Made by a program: the position numbers and the translations under genes. DNA of 64,000 nucleotides from Lunularia cruciata (taxonomy: Eukaryota > Streptophyta > Marchantiopsida > Lunulariales > Lunulariaceae). The DNA lies in assembly GCA_948567375.1 (NCBI GenBank), contig OX419759.1, forward strand, positions 5,672,744-5,736,743. Direction: 5' to 3'. A model generated the notes under the pieces. That model did not search any database. It was given only the letters and a program-made list of their open reading frames with translations, and was not told where the DNA came from. Below are positions 43,593-55,590 of this stretch, in pieces. Position 1 is the first letter of the stretch. Each line of letters opens with the position of its first letter.

Positions 43593-43733
43593 TTTAGCAG
43601 CCATTTCCGCTACTGAAACGGCGATGAAGCCACACCATCTGCTTTAACGCATACTGCTGGAGCTATTGGGATGTTTGGTGGTGCTGTACATGGGACCGTG
43701 GCTGCTCGCTATGGGGTTCCCGTAATTAAGTAG
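43593..43733 (+). pseudogene. In-frame continuation after the IFI6/IFI27-like stop
   Basis: In the same frame, after TGA 43590 and a second TGA at 43614, the sequence reads ALTHTAGAIGMFGGAVHGTV, then AARYGVPVIK to TAG 43731. This is again Gly/Ala-rich with the family flavour, so the protein may once have been about 190 residues, or these codons are a remnant of a duplicated unit. No GT-AG intron neatly removes both stops. Confidence 0.5.
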
Positions 43734-44860
43734 GTTTGTAGAATGGGTTATACAGAGATGCATGTGATAAGTAAACTTGTGAGAATGACCGGAAAGGTTC
43801 AAAGCTATGAACCAGTAGATTGTATTTACACGCAGCTTTAGCCCGTATCGTTTCAAGATCCAAAAGTCGATTTCGGTTTCAACTTGTCAATCATTTCCTC
43901 GATTCCCTAATGAAGCATAATACTTCATACTTCTATACTTCTTCTACTTCTACTTCTACTTCAGATTCGTTGAAAACAGCATGAACTTGCTATTTCCACA
44001 ATCCAAATGACCTTGTGATGAATGAAACTATTCGTGGTAATGACGGTTCAATGTCCCGGGCAAATTTGGGAAAGATAAGGAAACACTACGACGACCAGGG
44101 CTGAAATGTTCAGTTCGTAGTTGTGTAGGAGCCTAGCTCACGTGTGTGGATGGCATCGCCACTTGAGGGATTGTGATATCTTTATCGGAAGTTCGAGCTT
44201 TGTGTAGCAATTACGCGAACGTTCTTCGTCCTTCTTAGTTAGTTAAAATTGACTAATTGGTTCCGTTGTGCTGCGAGGTCAGTTTTTCGCCACCATTGCA
44301 CAAACACAATTCCATATTTATGTGTCAATATCTCACAATTTCTGGTGCTTTCTGTTACTTCTCTCAAATTACAGCTGCCAAAATCTGAAAGATCAGAAGA
44401 ATTTCACATAGAACATTTTAAAACAATCAAATTCCCCTGGATTTGACAGGAAATAAATCGGGAACCCGACAGCACCGTCTTTGTCAACAATATAACGAGT
44501 ATCTACATAGAATGCTTTTACAATCTGATTCAGCAACCTCAAGTTCAGACTTTGACGACAAAACCACTCTGTAGGCTTTTGAGGAAGAAGAAATGAAAGA
44601 GCGTCAGCTGATTCTTGTTGCATACAGCTCGGAACATTTCCAGGACCTCGCCATGCAAAATTTTCTACCGCATCAGTTTATCAGAAAATTCATAGAGTAG
44701 CAAATCACTCACATTGTCTCAACCATGCTCCCAGTGACAGGATATTCCAGAATGCAGTCAACCAGGTGACTCAAGGTCTCAACCTTTGAGAAGTATCGCA
44801 CTGTCTGATGATATCCTTCGTAATGTGTGTTTAATTTTGAGTACATATTATAACTTTGCT
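43734..44860. other. Anonymous region downstream of the IFI-like gene
   Basis: No gene recognised. Contains an imperfect CTTCTACTTCTACTTCTACTT run (about 43940-43962) and the first copy of CGCACTGTCTGATGATATCC (44797), which recurs at 44949. Confidence 0.5.
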
Positions 44861-45239
44861 GGGAGTGAGGTTCACTCCACCTCCCAAAAGAAACGCTCCC
44901 GCGAGAAAACAGTCAGATTCACATGGTGATCAAAAGTCATTAATCTGTCGCACTGTCTGATGATATCCTTCATACTTCTTCTTTAATCTACGTGGCCAAT
45001 TTTATACACTTGGATGTTTATGGCCACCATTTATTATATACGCTTGCGTTACATGGGTAAACGACGATCAACTAGAGTTTTACGGCCCTGACCAGGATCA
45101 CTTAGACTTTGAGTGTTCACTCTTGAGTTCACTTTGAGTGTTCACATATTATACTATAAAACTTCGGTGAGAGTGAGGTTCACTCCACCTCCGAAATGAA
45201 ACTCTCCCGCGAGATCACAGTCGGATTCACAAGGTGGTC
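44842..45239. repeat. Direct repeat pair of about 90 bp
   Basis: 44842-44930 and 45142-45239 share ACATATTATA..., GAGTGAGGTTCACTCCACCT, a TCCCGCGAGA block and AGTCAGATTCACA/AGTCGGATTCACA. The core GTGAGGTTCACTCCAC is itself partly palindromic (GTGA...TCAC). The copies are 300 bp apart. Confidence 0.8.
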
Positions 45240-45316
45240 AATCTGCACGCAGCGTGTTACCCTAATCCACGGCCCTTCCGGATGTGAGAAGTGAATATGT
45301 TTATAGTGAAGAAGGC

Positions 45317-45390
45317 GACCGCGTAGAAAAAACGAAGGATGGGAAGACCCCATCAAGGGAGAGAAAAAAATAGTAAAATGGGGCTAAGCC
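45317..45390 (-). repeat. Isolated LINE-like 3' tail, minus orientation
   Basis: Reverse complement of the tail at 49438-49530: GACCACGTAGAAAA..., GACCCCATCAAGGGAGAGA... and GGGGCTAAGCC. No RT adjoins, so this looks like a 5'-truncated copy. The hairpin GATGGG...CCCATC is retained. Confidence 0.7.
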
Positions 45391-46900
45391 TCAAGCCCAA
45401 TATGTTTATAGCAGGAAAAGGGAAATGACGTACATGCCATAAACAAGTGCGGAGGTCAAACAATCCCAAGCAGTCAAGAAATATAAACATAAATAAGGCC
45501 AATTGGACACTAGGGAAAAAGTGCAGTAACAACAAGTATCAAAGTAGCTAAGAAGACTGTATTCTACTCTCGAGAGGGTGTCAGAGATACTCCAATAGTA
45601 TGGAAGTGTGAAAACTAGATCTCGTGTGAAAACATGAAGACCCCATGAACGCCTCCAATTCCGATGCCGCCCATGAGGGACCTCACGTTACTGAACGAGT
45701 CGTTATGTTACAGTCAACGAATTTCTTTGTGAGACCATCAATTGTAGTGTTTATTAATCAGCTGTTTGAACGTTGAATGGTTTTCCCGGATAGTTGCTAG
45801 TTGCTCGAGGGAGTTCGAGGAGTTGGGAGGGAGTGTGGAGACGGGAGAGGAGAAGGAGAGATGTGAGAGTAAAGATCTATATTTTCTGAATGCTCTCTAG
45901 CATATAGCACTTGAGTGAATAGTAGATTCTGCTCGATTTTCATTTCAGTTCCATTGGTACCTAGATTGAAGATTATGGAGAATTGAATAGAAAGTTAGAA
46001 GTACTTCTAGGTTTTTAGGGTTTAGAGTGATCATTACACATTGAGAGTGATAGGCCGAGAATTTTCATTTTTAATGTCTTGGTTTTCATTTTTCTTCTTT
46101 TAGTTTGAAATTTTGGGAAGGGAAATTGATAAGTTATAAGAGTTTATAGTTTTTATGGTTTGGAGAGATTGTGAGTTGGGATGCGAGGGGTTGTGGTTTT
46201 GCTGGTATGGGGAGATATGGATAGGAGCATCATGTGTTATTATCATTATTCTTGTGATAGCTATGGTTTCATTTTCTCAATGTGAGGCCGCCCAGAGTGG
46301 CTCGAGATACCCCATGCTCGATGTGTCACCGATGCTTTACCTCGCAAGGGGTAAAGACCCATCTGGGAAGGATACACAAGGACTATGATTGGACCACTTG
46401 GGATGACCACTTGGGATGACCACTTGGGATGCCCACATGAGGCAAACAATCACATAAATAGCAATGACACTCGGGATTACGCATGCGTCTTCTATCCCTT
46501 AGTTGATTTTCCAAGGATACCAATTGAGTTGTGAGAGTGATTAGTTTCTTAGGCGGGTTACATTTGGGGTTATTTGAGATTCGTTTTCCATGTCCAGATC
46601 TATTCTATAGGCTACCCCGCACACTCCATGATGAGGCTAGATAGGCTTTTGCCTACCACTTGATCGTTTGGCACGTGATCTCTTGGACAAGTTAGCATGG
46701 TCCCTCTTCCTCTTACTCTCTTGATGGTGTCTTTGTTATGGTAGAGGGGATGTGTGGGGCATAGAGAGGTGGCTACTAGATTTTGTTGATTCTGAGCAAG
46801 GGATTGGGCGGCCCTTTAGGAGGAGTCTTTTAGGGCTATACATTTTAGGAGATAGGTATTGCCATAAGATACCACAAGTCCAATCTATTATGATGGTGTA
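45391..46900. other. Anonymous region with a 13-bp minisatellite
   Basis: No gene recognised. 46392-46430 has three exact copies of GACCACTTGGGAT. The stretch 45780-45860 is G-rich. Short ORFs here have no family resemblance. Confidence 0.5.
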
Positions 46901-49437
46901 GGACATTGGGTCAGGCGGAAGAGTTTAGTAGAGAAGTAGAAGTGCTACATCCCTTTTTTATGGCTTGTCCTACTAATGAGACTATCTCTTCCCTTTGGAA
47001 GAGATAGTCCTATGGAAATAGAGGGACTATCACCAGAGGTTTTAGATTATTGGCCTAAGCAGCCCTTATGTCTTGATAGGTCACTTTTTGCATCGCATTG
47101 TGCACTAACCTTCACCTTTCCTCAAGAGGTTTGTTAGGGATGGTTTATGAGCACCTTAGAGATTACTTTTAGGCATATAATCCTTCTAGTGGTTTTATTA
47201 AATTGTTTCAAGTGGTTGTAGCAATAGCAAGAGGAGACATTCTTATGTCTATTTAGTTAGGTGTCAGGTGCTAGTTAACTTCTTGTGATGTAGAAAGATA
47301 GGGGGCACAAGACAGATTGCTATTGGAGAGATCTTTTTGCATTTGGTTAGTCATACCATTGTCCTTCAACATCATTCTCCCTTTCAATAGCACCTCAGTC
47401 CAAATCAATTTGGAGTAGCTACACTTGGAGAATGCAAGGCTATATCTCTAGGCATTAGGACACTCCTAGATATTCATCTAAAGTGGATTTTCTTACAGGT
47501 GGATGTTGAGAACACTTTAAATAGCATCTCATGTGCATCCATCTTTATAGAGCTTAGGGAGGCTATTGGATCCTTGGAGAGTCTTATTCCTTTTGCATGG
47601 TCTTTTTATGGTTCTCCTGCTTCCCTTTACTGCCAGCATGGTTGTTCACAAGAAGGAGTTATAGTCTTGGAGTCAGCTATTGGAACACATAAGGAAGATC
47701 CTTTAGGGGGACCCTTATTTGCTATGGCTCATTTTAGAGCTCTCCTATCTACTACTTTGGCCATGTCATGTTGTGTATTTCTTTCCTTGGCAGATGATAC
47801 ACACATCGTGTGCCTTATAGATCATATTAGGCAAGCCTTTGACCACTTCACTACCAAGCTACATCTAGTAGGATTGAAAGTCAAGGTGTCAAAGTGCAGG
47901 ACATGGTCCCCTTTAGGTATCTCTCCCCACCTTGAGGTTATAGAGGGGTGTATCATATCTACAGATTGACTACGTGTTCTTGGAGTTCCAATAGGATCCA
48001 AGGATTTTTTTTCACATGCTTCTTAGAGCTACCCTTGCAGAGGATGTTCTCCATGTGGATGACCTTCCATTACTAGGAGATCCACATGTGGAATTTTGTA
48101 CTCTCCTCTAGTATTGCTCATTGACCAACTTACCTCATATGTATAGTTCTCCCCTCCTCATCCTTCCTATCATGTTTGAGGGTCTTTGAAAGGACGATTA
48201 TGGGAGTCTTTGGTGATATTATTGGACCAAGGAAATTTGAGTGTGTGACAAGGGATTTGGCACATAAATAGGTGGCTTTACCACCTTGTGTGGAGGAGTT
48301 GGCTTGCTATCTATGGAGGAGATAGAACCTATAGCATTTTTGGGTAGTTGTGCTCTCTCAGCACCCTTACTTCCTCTCATTTTGTGGTTGTTGATAGTCC
48401 AATTTTGGAGACTTATGTGATAGAGGTTGAGGAGGGATCCTTTTCTCTCTTGACATTATTTCAGCAAATGAGAGATATTCTATCCCCATGGGCACAAGAG
48501 GACTTTCCATCTTTTGCTTCACTATCATTAGATTGGACTATAGGTTTACAATCTTCCTTGATGGATTGGCAGTGTGAGCATACGCAACATTCTCTCTTAG
48601 TTGACTCATCCATTCCTCAAGCTACTAGAGCATATCTTTGTTCTTGCTTTAGCAAGGGTGCAATCTCTTTGGTCCTAGCTCGACATGCATTAGAGCATTC
48701 TGACTTGCACCAACTATGTTCTCTATAATGATGAGGTTTTTCCTAGGTTTGGTTCACCCATATGCATCTTCATTACTCACTTGTGAGTGTGGTTCTACAC
48801 TAGCTGCAGCAGCAGTCCATATGACATGGTGTCCCTTTGGAGGATAAAGGATAGCTACCCATGATGCTATTAGGGACATAGTGTTAGCTATGGCACAAGA
48901 GAGTGGATACTTTGATTGGAGGGAGCGTTAGTATACTTTGCAGATGACACGTGTCGGGGCAGACTTATACTTGGTCCAAGATGATTAGGTGATAGTAGCA
49001 GATGTCATGGTTACGGACCCTATGTGGGATACAGTTTTGGAGGGAGTAATTACCCATCCCCTTGGATGGGCAGTGAGTGCAGCAGCAGGTTGCAAGGTCT
49101 CCAAGTATAGAGGTATGTAGCAAGGTCACCTCTTTGTTCCTCTAGCCTTGGAGTTATATGGAGTGATGGACAAGGCATTTGACACATTTTTCAGGGAATG
49201 CACAAGAGCTTATCATGTTAGGCACCAAGGGTACCACTCTCACTCTCATAATTTGTAGCATGTTTTAGATAGCATGTGTCCATTGCTCCACAAAGGGCAG
49301 TGGCTGGTGCAATCCATAAGAGAGCAATCACACTAGGTGATGCTTCTTTGGATGCTTCAATTGTTTTGAGACCATACAACTTGCATAGCTTGGATATCTT
49401 AGGTGCAGTAGGGCAGATTTCTCATGTAAACTCTATT
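46900..49437 (+). pseudogene. LINE-like (non-LTR) reverse transcriptase relic
   Basis: The best open part, 47499-47969, encodes a non-LTR-type RT. VDVENTLNSISCASIFIELR carries the first catalytic Asp region. GTHKEDPLGGPLFAMAHFRA stands where active relatives have G-T/x-RQGDPLGGPLF, here mutated at R-Q-G. The catalytic box is LADDTHIV, followed by VGLKVKVSKCRTWSP. Upstream fingers remnants (47380-47490) and a downstream thumb-like region (48348-48728 FQQMRDILSPWAQEDFPSFA; 49130-49230 LALELYGVMDKAFDTFFREC) are in shifting frames. No endonuclease domain was recognised. Confidence 0.82.
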
Positions 49438-49535
49438 GGGGCTTAGTCCCATTTAACCTTTTTTGTCTCTCCCTTGTACGGCTTGATGGGGTCTCCCCAT
49501 CTTTTGTGTTTTCTACGTGGTCACTCTTACTTCCC
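49438..49535 (+). repeat. 3' tail of the LINE-like element with two hairpins
   Basis: GGGGCTTAGTCCC at 49438-49450, and a perfect hairpin GATGGGG-TCT-CCCCATC at 49485-49501. The same tail occurs reversed at 45317-45390, and its first hairpin (GGGCTTAGCCC) again at 51596-51606. Conserved 3' hairpins are typical recognition sites for non-LTR RT. Confidence 0.7.
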
Positions 49536-50489
49536 ATCCAGCAGTACAAGGAAAAGACAAAGGGTATAAAATGGGGCTACACACCAATGTTATCATCCAC
49601 CAGATATGACCCTAGCCATGTTGGATGTTTCTATGATTGTTGCTCATCAGTGAAGACATAAACCTTTAGCACATTGTAAAGTGATAGATACATGCTACCA
49701 ACAGGAAGCTATGAGCATGGTTGGAGAGACATCCAATACTCCTCCACTCTACAAGGAAACTCATGCTATCTCCATGAAGAGAGAATCAAACTGATGTTGT
49801 AGGTGCTCAAAAATCTCAATCTCCAAAGGAATGAAGGTATCTGAGAATAACTTGAGTGCATAATGGTACTCCTTGCCCCTAGAGGAAATGGCCATTGCTA
49901 CTCTACCTGTGCTAATGATTTTTCTCATAGGAGGTTGTAAACACCATTTCATGCAAGGTATGACAACCATCCATGAAAATAAAAGTATCTACTTGATTTT
50001 TTTTGTTATGTGATTATGGTACATCAAACCATCACTCAACCTAAACTTGGGGGTCATGTAGCTTACAAGATATGAGCCACAATATCATGAACTACATCAT
50101 GGACTTTGGTATGTTTTTTACCTATTGTACTGTTCGTGTATGTCATATGGAAAACCACATGTGCACTATCTAGAAGTACTATGAAAACTGGATGTTAAAG
50201 ATCCAATCTAAAATTGTAAACTTACAAACTGTATGTAAGGTTGAAAATCATAAAGACTAGCTTTTTCTTTTTCTTTTATAATATATCAAAAATTATCATT
50301 TGTGCATTTCCTTGTAAACATATTCAAATTATTTATACACAAGTTAACGTTTTTTTAGTTGGACCAACCATTTTGTGTAATAAAGCCAGCAGACACTAAG
50401 ACTGCCACTAGCAGAATACTGAAAAGTGCTAAAAGTTGTTGCGATCACCAGTGTAACTTGTAGTTTATTTTATCTTTATGTAGCATGTT
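49536..50489. other. Anonymous region
   Basis: No gene recognised. A 69-codon minus-strand ORF at 49761-49970 has no family resemblance. Confidence 0.5.
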
Positions 50490-51140
50490 TTGTATATGCT
50501 GCTTCCGGAAATGCAGCTCTTGGAAACTTGCTCCCGGTTTTTGGATTTTATGAGCCTTATCGTTTAGTGATACTCTAGAACTTATGCATCATCGTACACT
50601 TGTGTCGAGCCTTTCAGGTAATGTAACACTTTCGTTGGTTTGGAAGAAGTTCCAGATTTTTGCATCTTCAAAACTGAAAATTGCTTATGTTAAGTTGTTA
50701 TCCAAAAATACTGCATTTCGATACCTTTTCAACTCAACATGCTTATACCTAACAAGTTTTTTTGTACGAACGTTTTTCAGGATTTTCTCAGCCCATTTAT
50801 GCTTTTATTGAGGATAATGCTAGGAGGTGTTTCCGTGACAAGACCACAATGTCAAGATTTGTGCTTCTCCTTGCATTGTGTGGGATCAGTTGGAGTAAGT
50901 TTATATGTTCTCGTATGGAGATTGGTTTTTGTGTGTTTCACCACATTCTTGGCTGCATGTTGCAATTTTTAAATAGCATCATAGGCATATTGGGGGCCAT
51001 AGGATTCTTCCCCCTTAGTGTCTATTTCTCCATCAGGATATACGCATGACACGAGTCGGGGTAGAGTCTTTCAGTTGGAGGTGGTTATTCATGGTAATTT
51101 TCTTTTTAGTTTCACTTTGCGTGTTCCCAGGCTCAACAGT
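50490..51140 (+). pseudogene. Amino acid permease (AAP-type) last exons, pseudogene
   Basis: Two exon-like blocks. 50490-50617 encodes YAASGNAALGNLLPVFGFYE plus PYR, the AAP motif GYAAFGxxAPGNLLTGFGFYEP, then after a stop a remnant ending AFQ. The intron is 50618-50780 with GT...TTTTTCAG ends. The block from 50781 encodes GFSQPIYAFIEDNARRCF and, after a shift, LYVLVWRLVFVCFTTFLAA and NSIIGILGAIGFFPLSVYFS (end about 51049), the last membrane segments. A third stretch to about 51130 (WLFMVIFFLVSLCVFPGS) may be the C-terminal helix. Intact AAPs are proton-coupled plasma-membrane transporters with about 10-11 helices; only the last third is here. Confidence 0.8.
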
Positions 51141-53332
51141 GGACTAAAAACCGCAACTAAGCACTATGTACCTTTCAATGGTAATGCTGATTGGGAGAAA
51201 GGACTCGAAGTGATAAGAAGCAAAACTTAGAGAAGCTACTTTAGTTCATATGTCCTCGGTAGTGGAGTGTAATGTATAATATTTGTGTTTGTCTCAATTT
51301 TTTATATGTTTTCTTTTGGAAATATACCTTGGCGCTTCTCTTTGTTTCTTGCCAACATGTTCCTTTACCGTAGTTTATTCCAATTATAGTCTTTCTCATA
51401 CCATCTGCCATCGGAATACAACTTATCTCTGAATACTGTGGATGGACCCAGGTTTGACAGATTGGTACGTAAAAAGTGGAGATGATTCCCAAGACAAAGA
51501 AAGAAAGCTTTTGGATCTAGATTTAGTTTCATATCTTCGTAACACCATACTCTGGATCTAGTGCTTCGCTTTTGGTTGGCCTCTGGATACTATTAGGGCT
51601 TAGCCCCATTTTACCCTGTGTATTTTCCGTGTACAGGGATTAGTTTATCACAGTTTCTGATCTGTCAATCCATGGGGTTCGGTAGAGTTCAAACACTAGC
51701 TTGGAACTAGAATACAACAATCTTCCATATTGGAGACCAACGGAAGCGAGAACCCAGATTATAGCGTCGTTAGACTCATACTTTCCACAATTTAAAACTT
51801 CTCCAGTACTAGTTAAGACCAGTAAGCAAGATGTCATTACTTGACAACATAGTTTCCTTTTTCTATTCAAGAGCCTGTCTCAAAATTCAAATCAACAGAA
51901 GTGATTGTCATGAAAAAGCTTAGTATGGCCAGGCCAAAGAAGATATTTGAAAGAATACACAGAACAAGTAGAATTCATGGACGAATCCACCAAATCCTTC
52001 AACTGCCGCGAGGCAGATATACAAACAAAGTCAAATGCAAAACTTTACTGTTTTGGAACCGTCAGGGACTTTCGTATAATGTTGTACAGTTACAAGTTTA
52101 CTTCTCAGATTTGATTAAGTAGAATTATGGCATTTGGAAAACTAGAGTACCTCGTTAATGTCTAGAATCTTTTATTTCTACAAATACTCATCCTAAGAGA
52201 TAAATAGAGAATTACATTAACTTAACATTTCCACATTGCAAATGTCCATGATAGACAAGTTACTGGATTACTATGAAGAAGCAATTTGCAGAACATACGT
52301 AAACTTATGGAGACAAGCATTCCATGAAGCCTGTATTCATTTGGAAAAGCTAGGTACACAATATAAAATCGGTATTCTGTCACCACAATACAAAATCGGT
52401 ATTCTGTCACTTGGAAAGGCCCGTTGTATACAGATTTTCTTCAATACTCCGAGAGAAAAACCTTCGTTCTCCATTAATCTCATGATAGGTTCCTCCTTGG
52501 GTGTTTTGTGGTGAGACAATGCAAACCAATAGATCACTGGTCTCCTAGATGCATCTGCTATAGCATCAATGATTGCTGATGTCTAATAACTGCTCTTCCT
52601 TACTCTCTCACAAGTTTTGATCCTCCGCTTCCGTATGACACTATCATTGTGTTTGATATGATTTTCAACTCGTGGTTGGGCAACAGTATCGTCTACAGAG
52701 AGATTATCAACTCCAACCATACAGACGACTGTTGTGCATGTTCAGAGAGATCGATCTCTACAGGGGTTTCGTCTAGTCGCAGAATCCAAGTAGATGTTCA
52801 ATGAAGAGTTGAGCGCCATTTCGATCCTTGCAATACCGCCTGGTCAAGAATAGTCTTCTAGGAACGGACACAGAGGCTAAAATCCTGTATTAGGAACGGT
52901 TAAATCATCATAAATTGTATGCGTTGGCGTAAAGCGTGGCTGCTGCACAGCAATCACTGTTGTACACATGACAACATATGCTTTCCCGGTCGATCGGTGC
53001 CAACTTGTTCGGAACGTCTGAGGCAACTTAGGGGTTCGCTTTGAGAGCTTAACAGAAGTCAGATCGGAGTGAAAAGCAAAAAGGAGTCACCACATCTTGC
53101 CAAATGTGCGAGGAATTGGAGTACAGCATGTATTCATTGAATGAATAACCCGAGACACCACCTTCACATCCATTTTGCTTCAAGTCTGCCTTCTTCACGT
53201 CACAATTTTAATCATTCTCTACTGCTGGGAATGAGCTCAATGAAATCGCCTGGAAGTGCCTGCCGGGAAATGGCGGCCAGGTATACGTGGATAGATGCCC
53301 CCAATTTTAACTAAAATATAGAAAATAGAAAA
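51141..53332. other. Anonymous region
   Basis: No gene recognised. It contains a fragment of the LINE-like tail (GGGCTTAGCCCCATTTT at 51596-51612) and a 26-bp tandem duplication (52359-52384 and 52385-52410, core AAAATCGGTATTCTGTCAC). An open frame at 51901-52122 starts with ATG but has no resemblance to a known family. Confidence 0.5.
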
Positions 53333-53698
53333 TATAGGGACAGTTGGGAGACACCCCACTTCATAAATTAGTGAGTTTTCTTAGCTTATAATCTATTAAG
53401 GTGCTAATTTTTCAGATTGTATGAAAATGCTACTGGAATAAGTTAAGTTCCATACAGATAAATAGAATAAGTTTCGGTAAGAATCCCCAGCTCTAGAAAT
53501 GATCAAAATCGTAAAATACATTTGATAATAGAATTGAAGAAAAGAATAATAGCATAAAAGAATAAATAATATTGAAACTCGATTACCCATGAAAACCTCA
53601 AAATGTTGTAGAACACCTTGTTATCACTAAGCAGTATTTTATACAACCATCCAACAAAGGATATATGAAAGGGGTGTCTCCCACCCGGTCCCTATATA
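53333..53698. mobile_element. MITE-like element with about 30-bp terminal inverted repeats
   Basis: The left end TATAGGGACAGTTGGGAGAC (53333) and the right end, read in reverse, TATAGGGACCGGGTGGGAGA match with a 2-bp offset; the arms continue into ACACCCC and CTTCAT/CTTTCAT. The 366-bp interior is AT-rich with no coding. Flanking TA/TATA may be the target duplication. Superfamily not determined; a TA target would suit Tc1/mariner. Confidence 0.72.
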
Positions 53699-55205
53699 TA
53701 CATACCACTAATTAATATTTCATATTTTCAGAGCATAATATTGGCATTTATCCTATAATTTAGATCTGCTTTAAAAAAATTGTACACGTAGCGGTTCTCC
53801 TGTAAATGGAAAAACGTCCTAATCACAATTTAAGATTATCTAATATATTGTGAAAAAGTATCGCTAAAGGATGAATAAAAAGTGATATAATCCCAAATTA
53901 TCATTTATTTCTTATGTCATAAACACATCTTCTCGAGTTCTTGTCACCTTCGTATACGGAAATTCGAGCAACTTTTTGAAGAATTGTATTCTAAAGTATA
54001 ATATATGGAATCTAGATCTGATTTTGTTATTAGCTCTGAACAATACAATCAAATTTATGAAATATTTTTTATCATAAAAATAAATTTTTAGAAAAATTAC
54101 CCACTTTTTGAATATTGTAGCGTTTAAGTACGAAACAAACATACTACTTACATCCGCCAATCTTCAATTACTATAATCCTTAAAGTATTGCATGAAATAA
54201 TCTACCATATTTCATTAAAATATTGTTAGATCAACCTAATTTTCAAAATTAGATGAAATAATCTACTATATTTCATTAAGGTATTGTTAAATGGACCTAC
54301 TTTGTTAAAATGGCTCACCTATGATTGTACACCACCAAAAATCAGGTGATTTATTCCCAAATATCATTAAAATAGATTAATTCCATAGAATAGAATTAAT
54401 TCCAAATGCTATGTACACAACCAAATTTCCCATTTGAGGTTCCAAGTTGCCCGTTGCAAACTAATTTTCATCCATCGCCCAACCAAATTGGAATGTTATG
54501 AATTTTGCAAAGGCAAGAGACAAGGGTAATGCATACAGCTTCTTCCCAGGATGCAGTTTGAGCTTCCCTCCGGCGACAACTAAATTCCCGTCCTTCAGAC
54601 TACCAAATTAGAATGTTATGGATTTTGCAAGGCAAGAGACAAGAGTAGTGCACGCGTTAGGGCGGCGTGTATTGTCTTTCATTTTGGTTTTCACTTGATA
54701 ATGGACTGCATTGGATTGGGGCATAAACCCCACATATTTACAAATTTGACAGTGAACTAGTGAACTGCACTGTCTGCGACATGGTGCAACTACAGATAAA
54801 TGTAGTACTTCAGATATGAGATTCGAGCGTTAGTATTTGTTTAGTGTTCTACTGTGGGAATGTATGTTGTTAGTAAAATTGGTCAAGGATCAATAAAATA
54901 GATCATGAGATATAAAGAATTTATGATTACAATATGTATTGTTCTGTTTGTGCTTGTTTTTTCTTTCGTTAACCACCTTTATGGTGTGGCTTCATTATGA
55001 GACCATGTCATGAAGACCTCTTGTCCCGTCGGAGTTTAAAATCTACAAAACTTAAGATCTCTTACAAAGAAAAGAATATGAAAATTTATGGCATATAAGG
55101 AAAATAAGCTCAAAAAATTTGGATCTCAACTCTTTAATTCTATTATGTAATCTTTTAAGCTAAAAATATGTGATCTATATCGAGATATGGTGAGGGAGAA
55201 GTCAG
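53699..55205. other. AT-rich anonymous region with local duplications
   Basis: 54194-54300 holds two copies, 61 bp apart, of a GAAATAATCTACYATATTTC unit. 54483-54650 holds two copies, about 119 bp apart, of a block containing GAATGTTATG and GGCAAGAGACAAG. No gene recognised. Confidence 0.55.
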
Positions 55206-55590
55206 CTAATCAATCCTCTCTTTCGCAAGTATATTGTAATGGGTCTTGATGAACAGACTAAATTTGATATGGGTCTCCGCTGTGTCAATCTTGTCAACAC
55301 TTGGAGAAGGAGGCATATCAAAGGATTGAACTAGATGGCCTAGAACCAAATGCAAGAGAGACATAACAACAATGATACTTGGGTAGCTCCTCCACCCAAA
55401 TACAAAAGGCAGAAAATGAAAGTCATTCCCTTTGGCATCGATCTTGCAGTCCATGAACCAAACAGGATAGAACTTCTCTGGCTTGTCCTAGTATGTGGGG
55501 TTGTTATCCATCCACCATGGATTCACCAACATCTTGTTTTGAGTTGGGATATCGTAACCCGTCATATGCATGTGACTTGACCTTTAACAA
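55206..55590 (-). pseudogene. Cytochrome P450 C-terminal exon, pseudogene
   Basis: The minus strand from about 55570 reads HMHMTGYDIPTQNKMLVNPW, NNPTY-stop-DKPEKFYP (the PERF region), DAKGNDFHFLPFVFGWRSYP (heme-binding loop) and LLHLVLGHLVQSFD. It ends HYNILAKERID. The frame is the same throughout with one TAG where Trp is expected. In the heme loop FxxGxRxCxG the Cys ligand is replaced by Tyr and the last Gly by Ser, so the product could not bind heme normally. Layout and wording resemble plant A-type P450s such as CYP98. The rest of the gene is absent. Confidence 0.85.
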
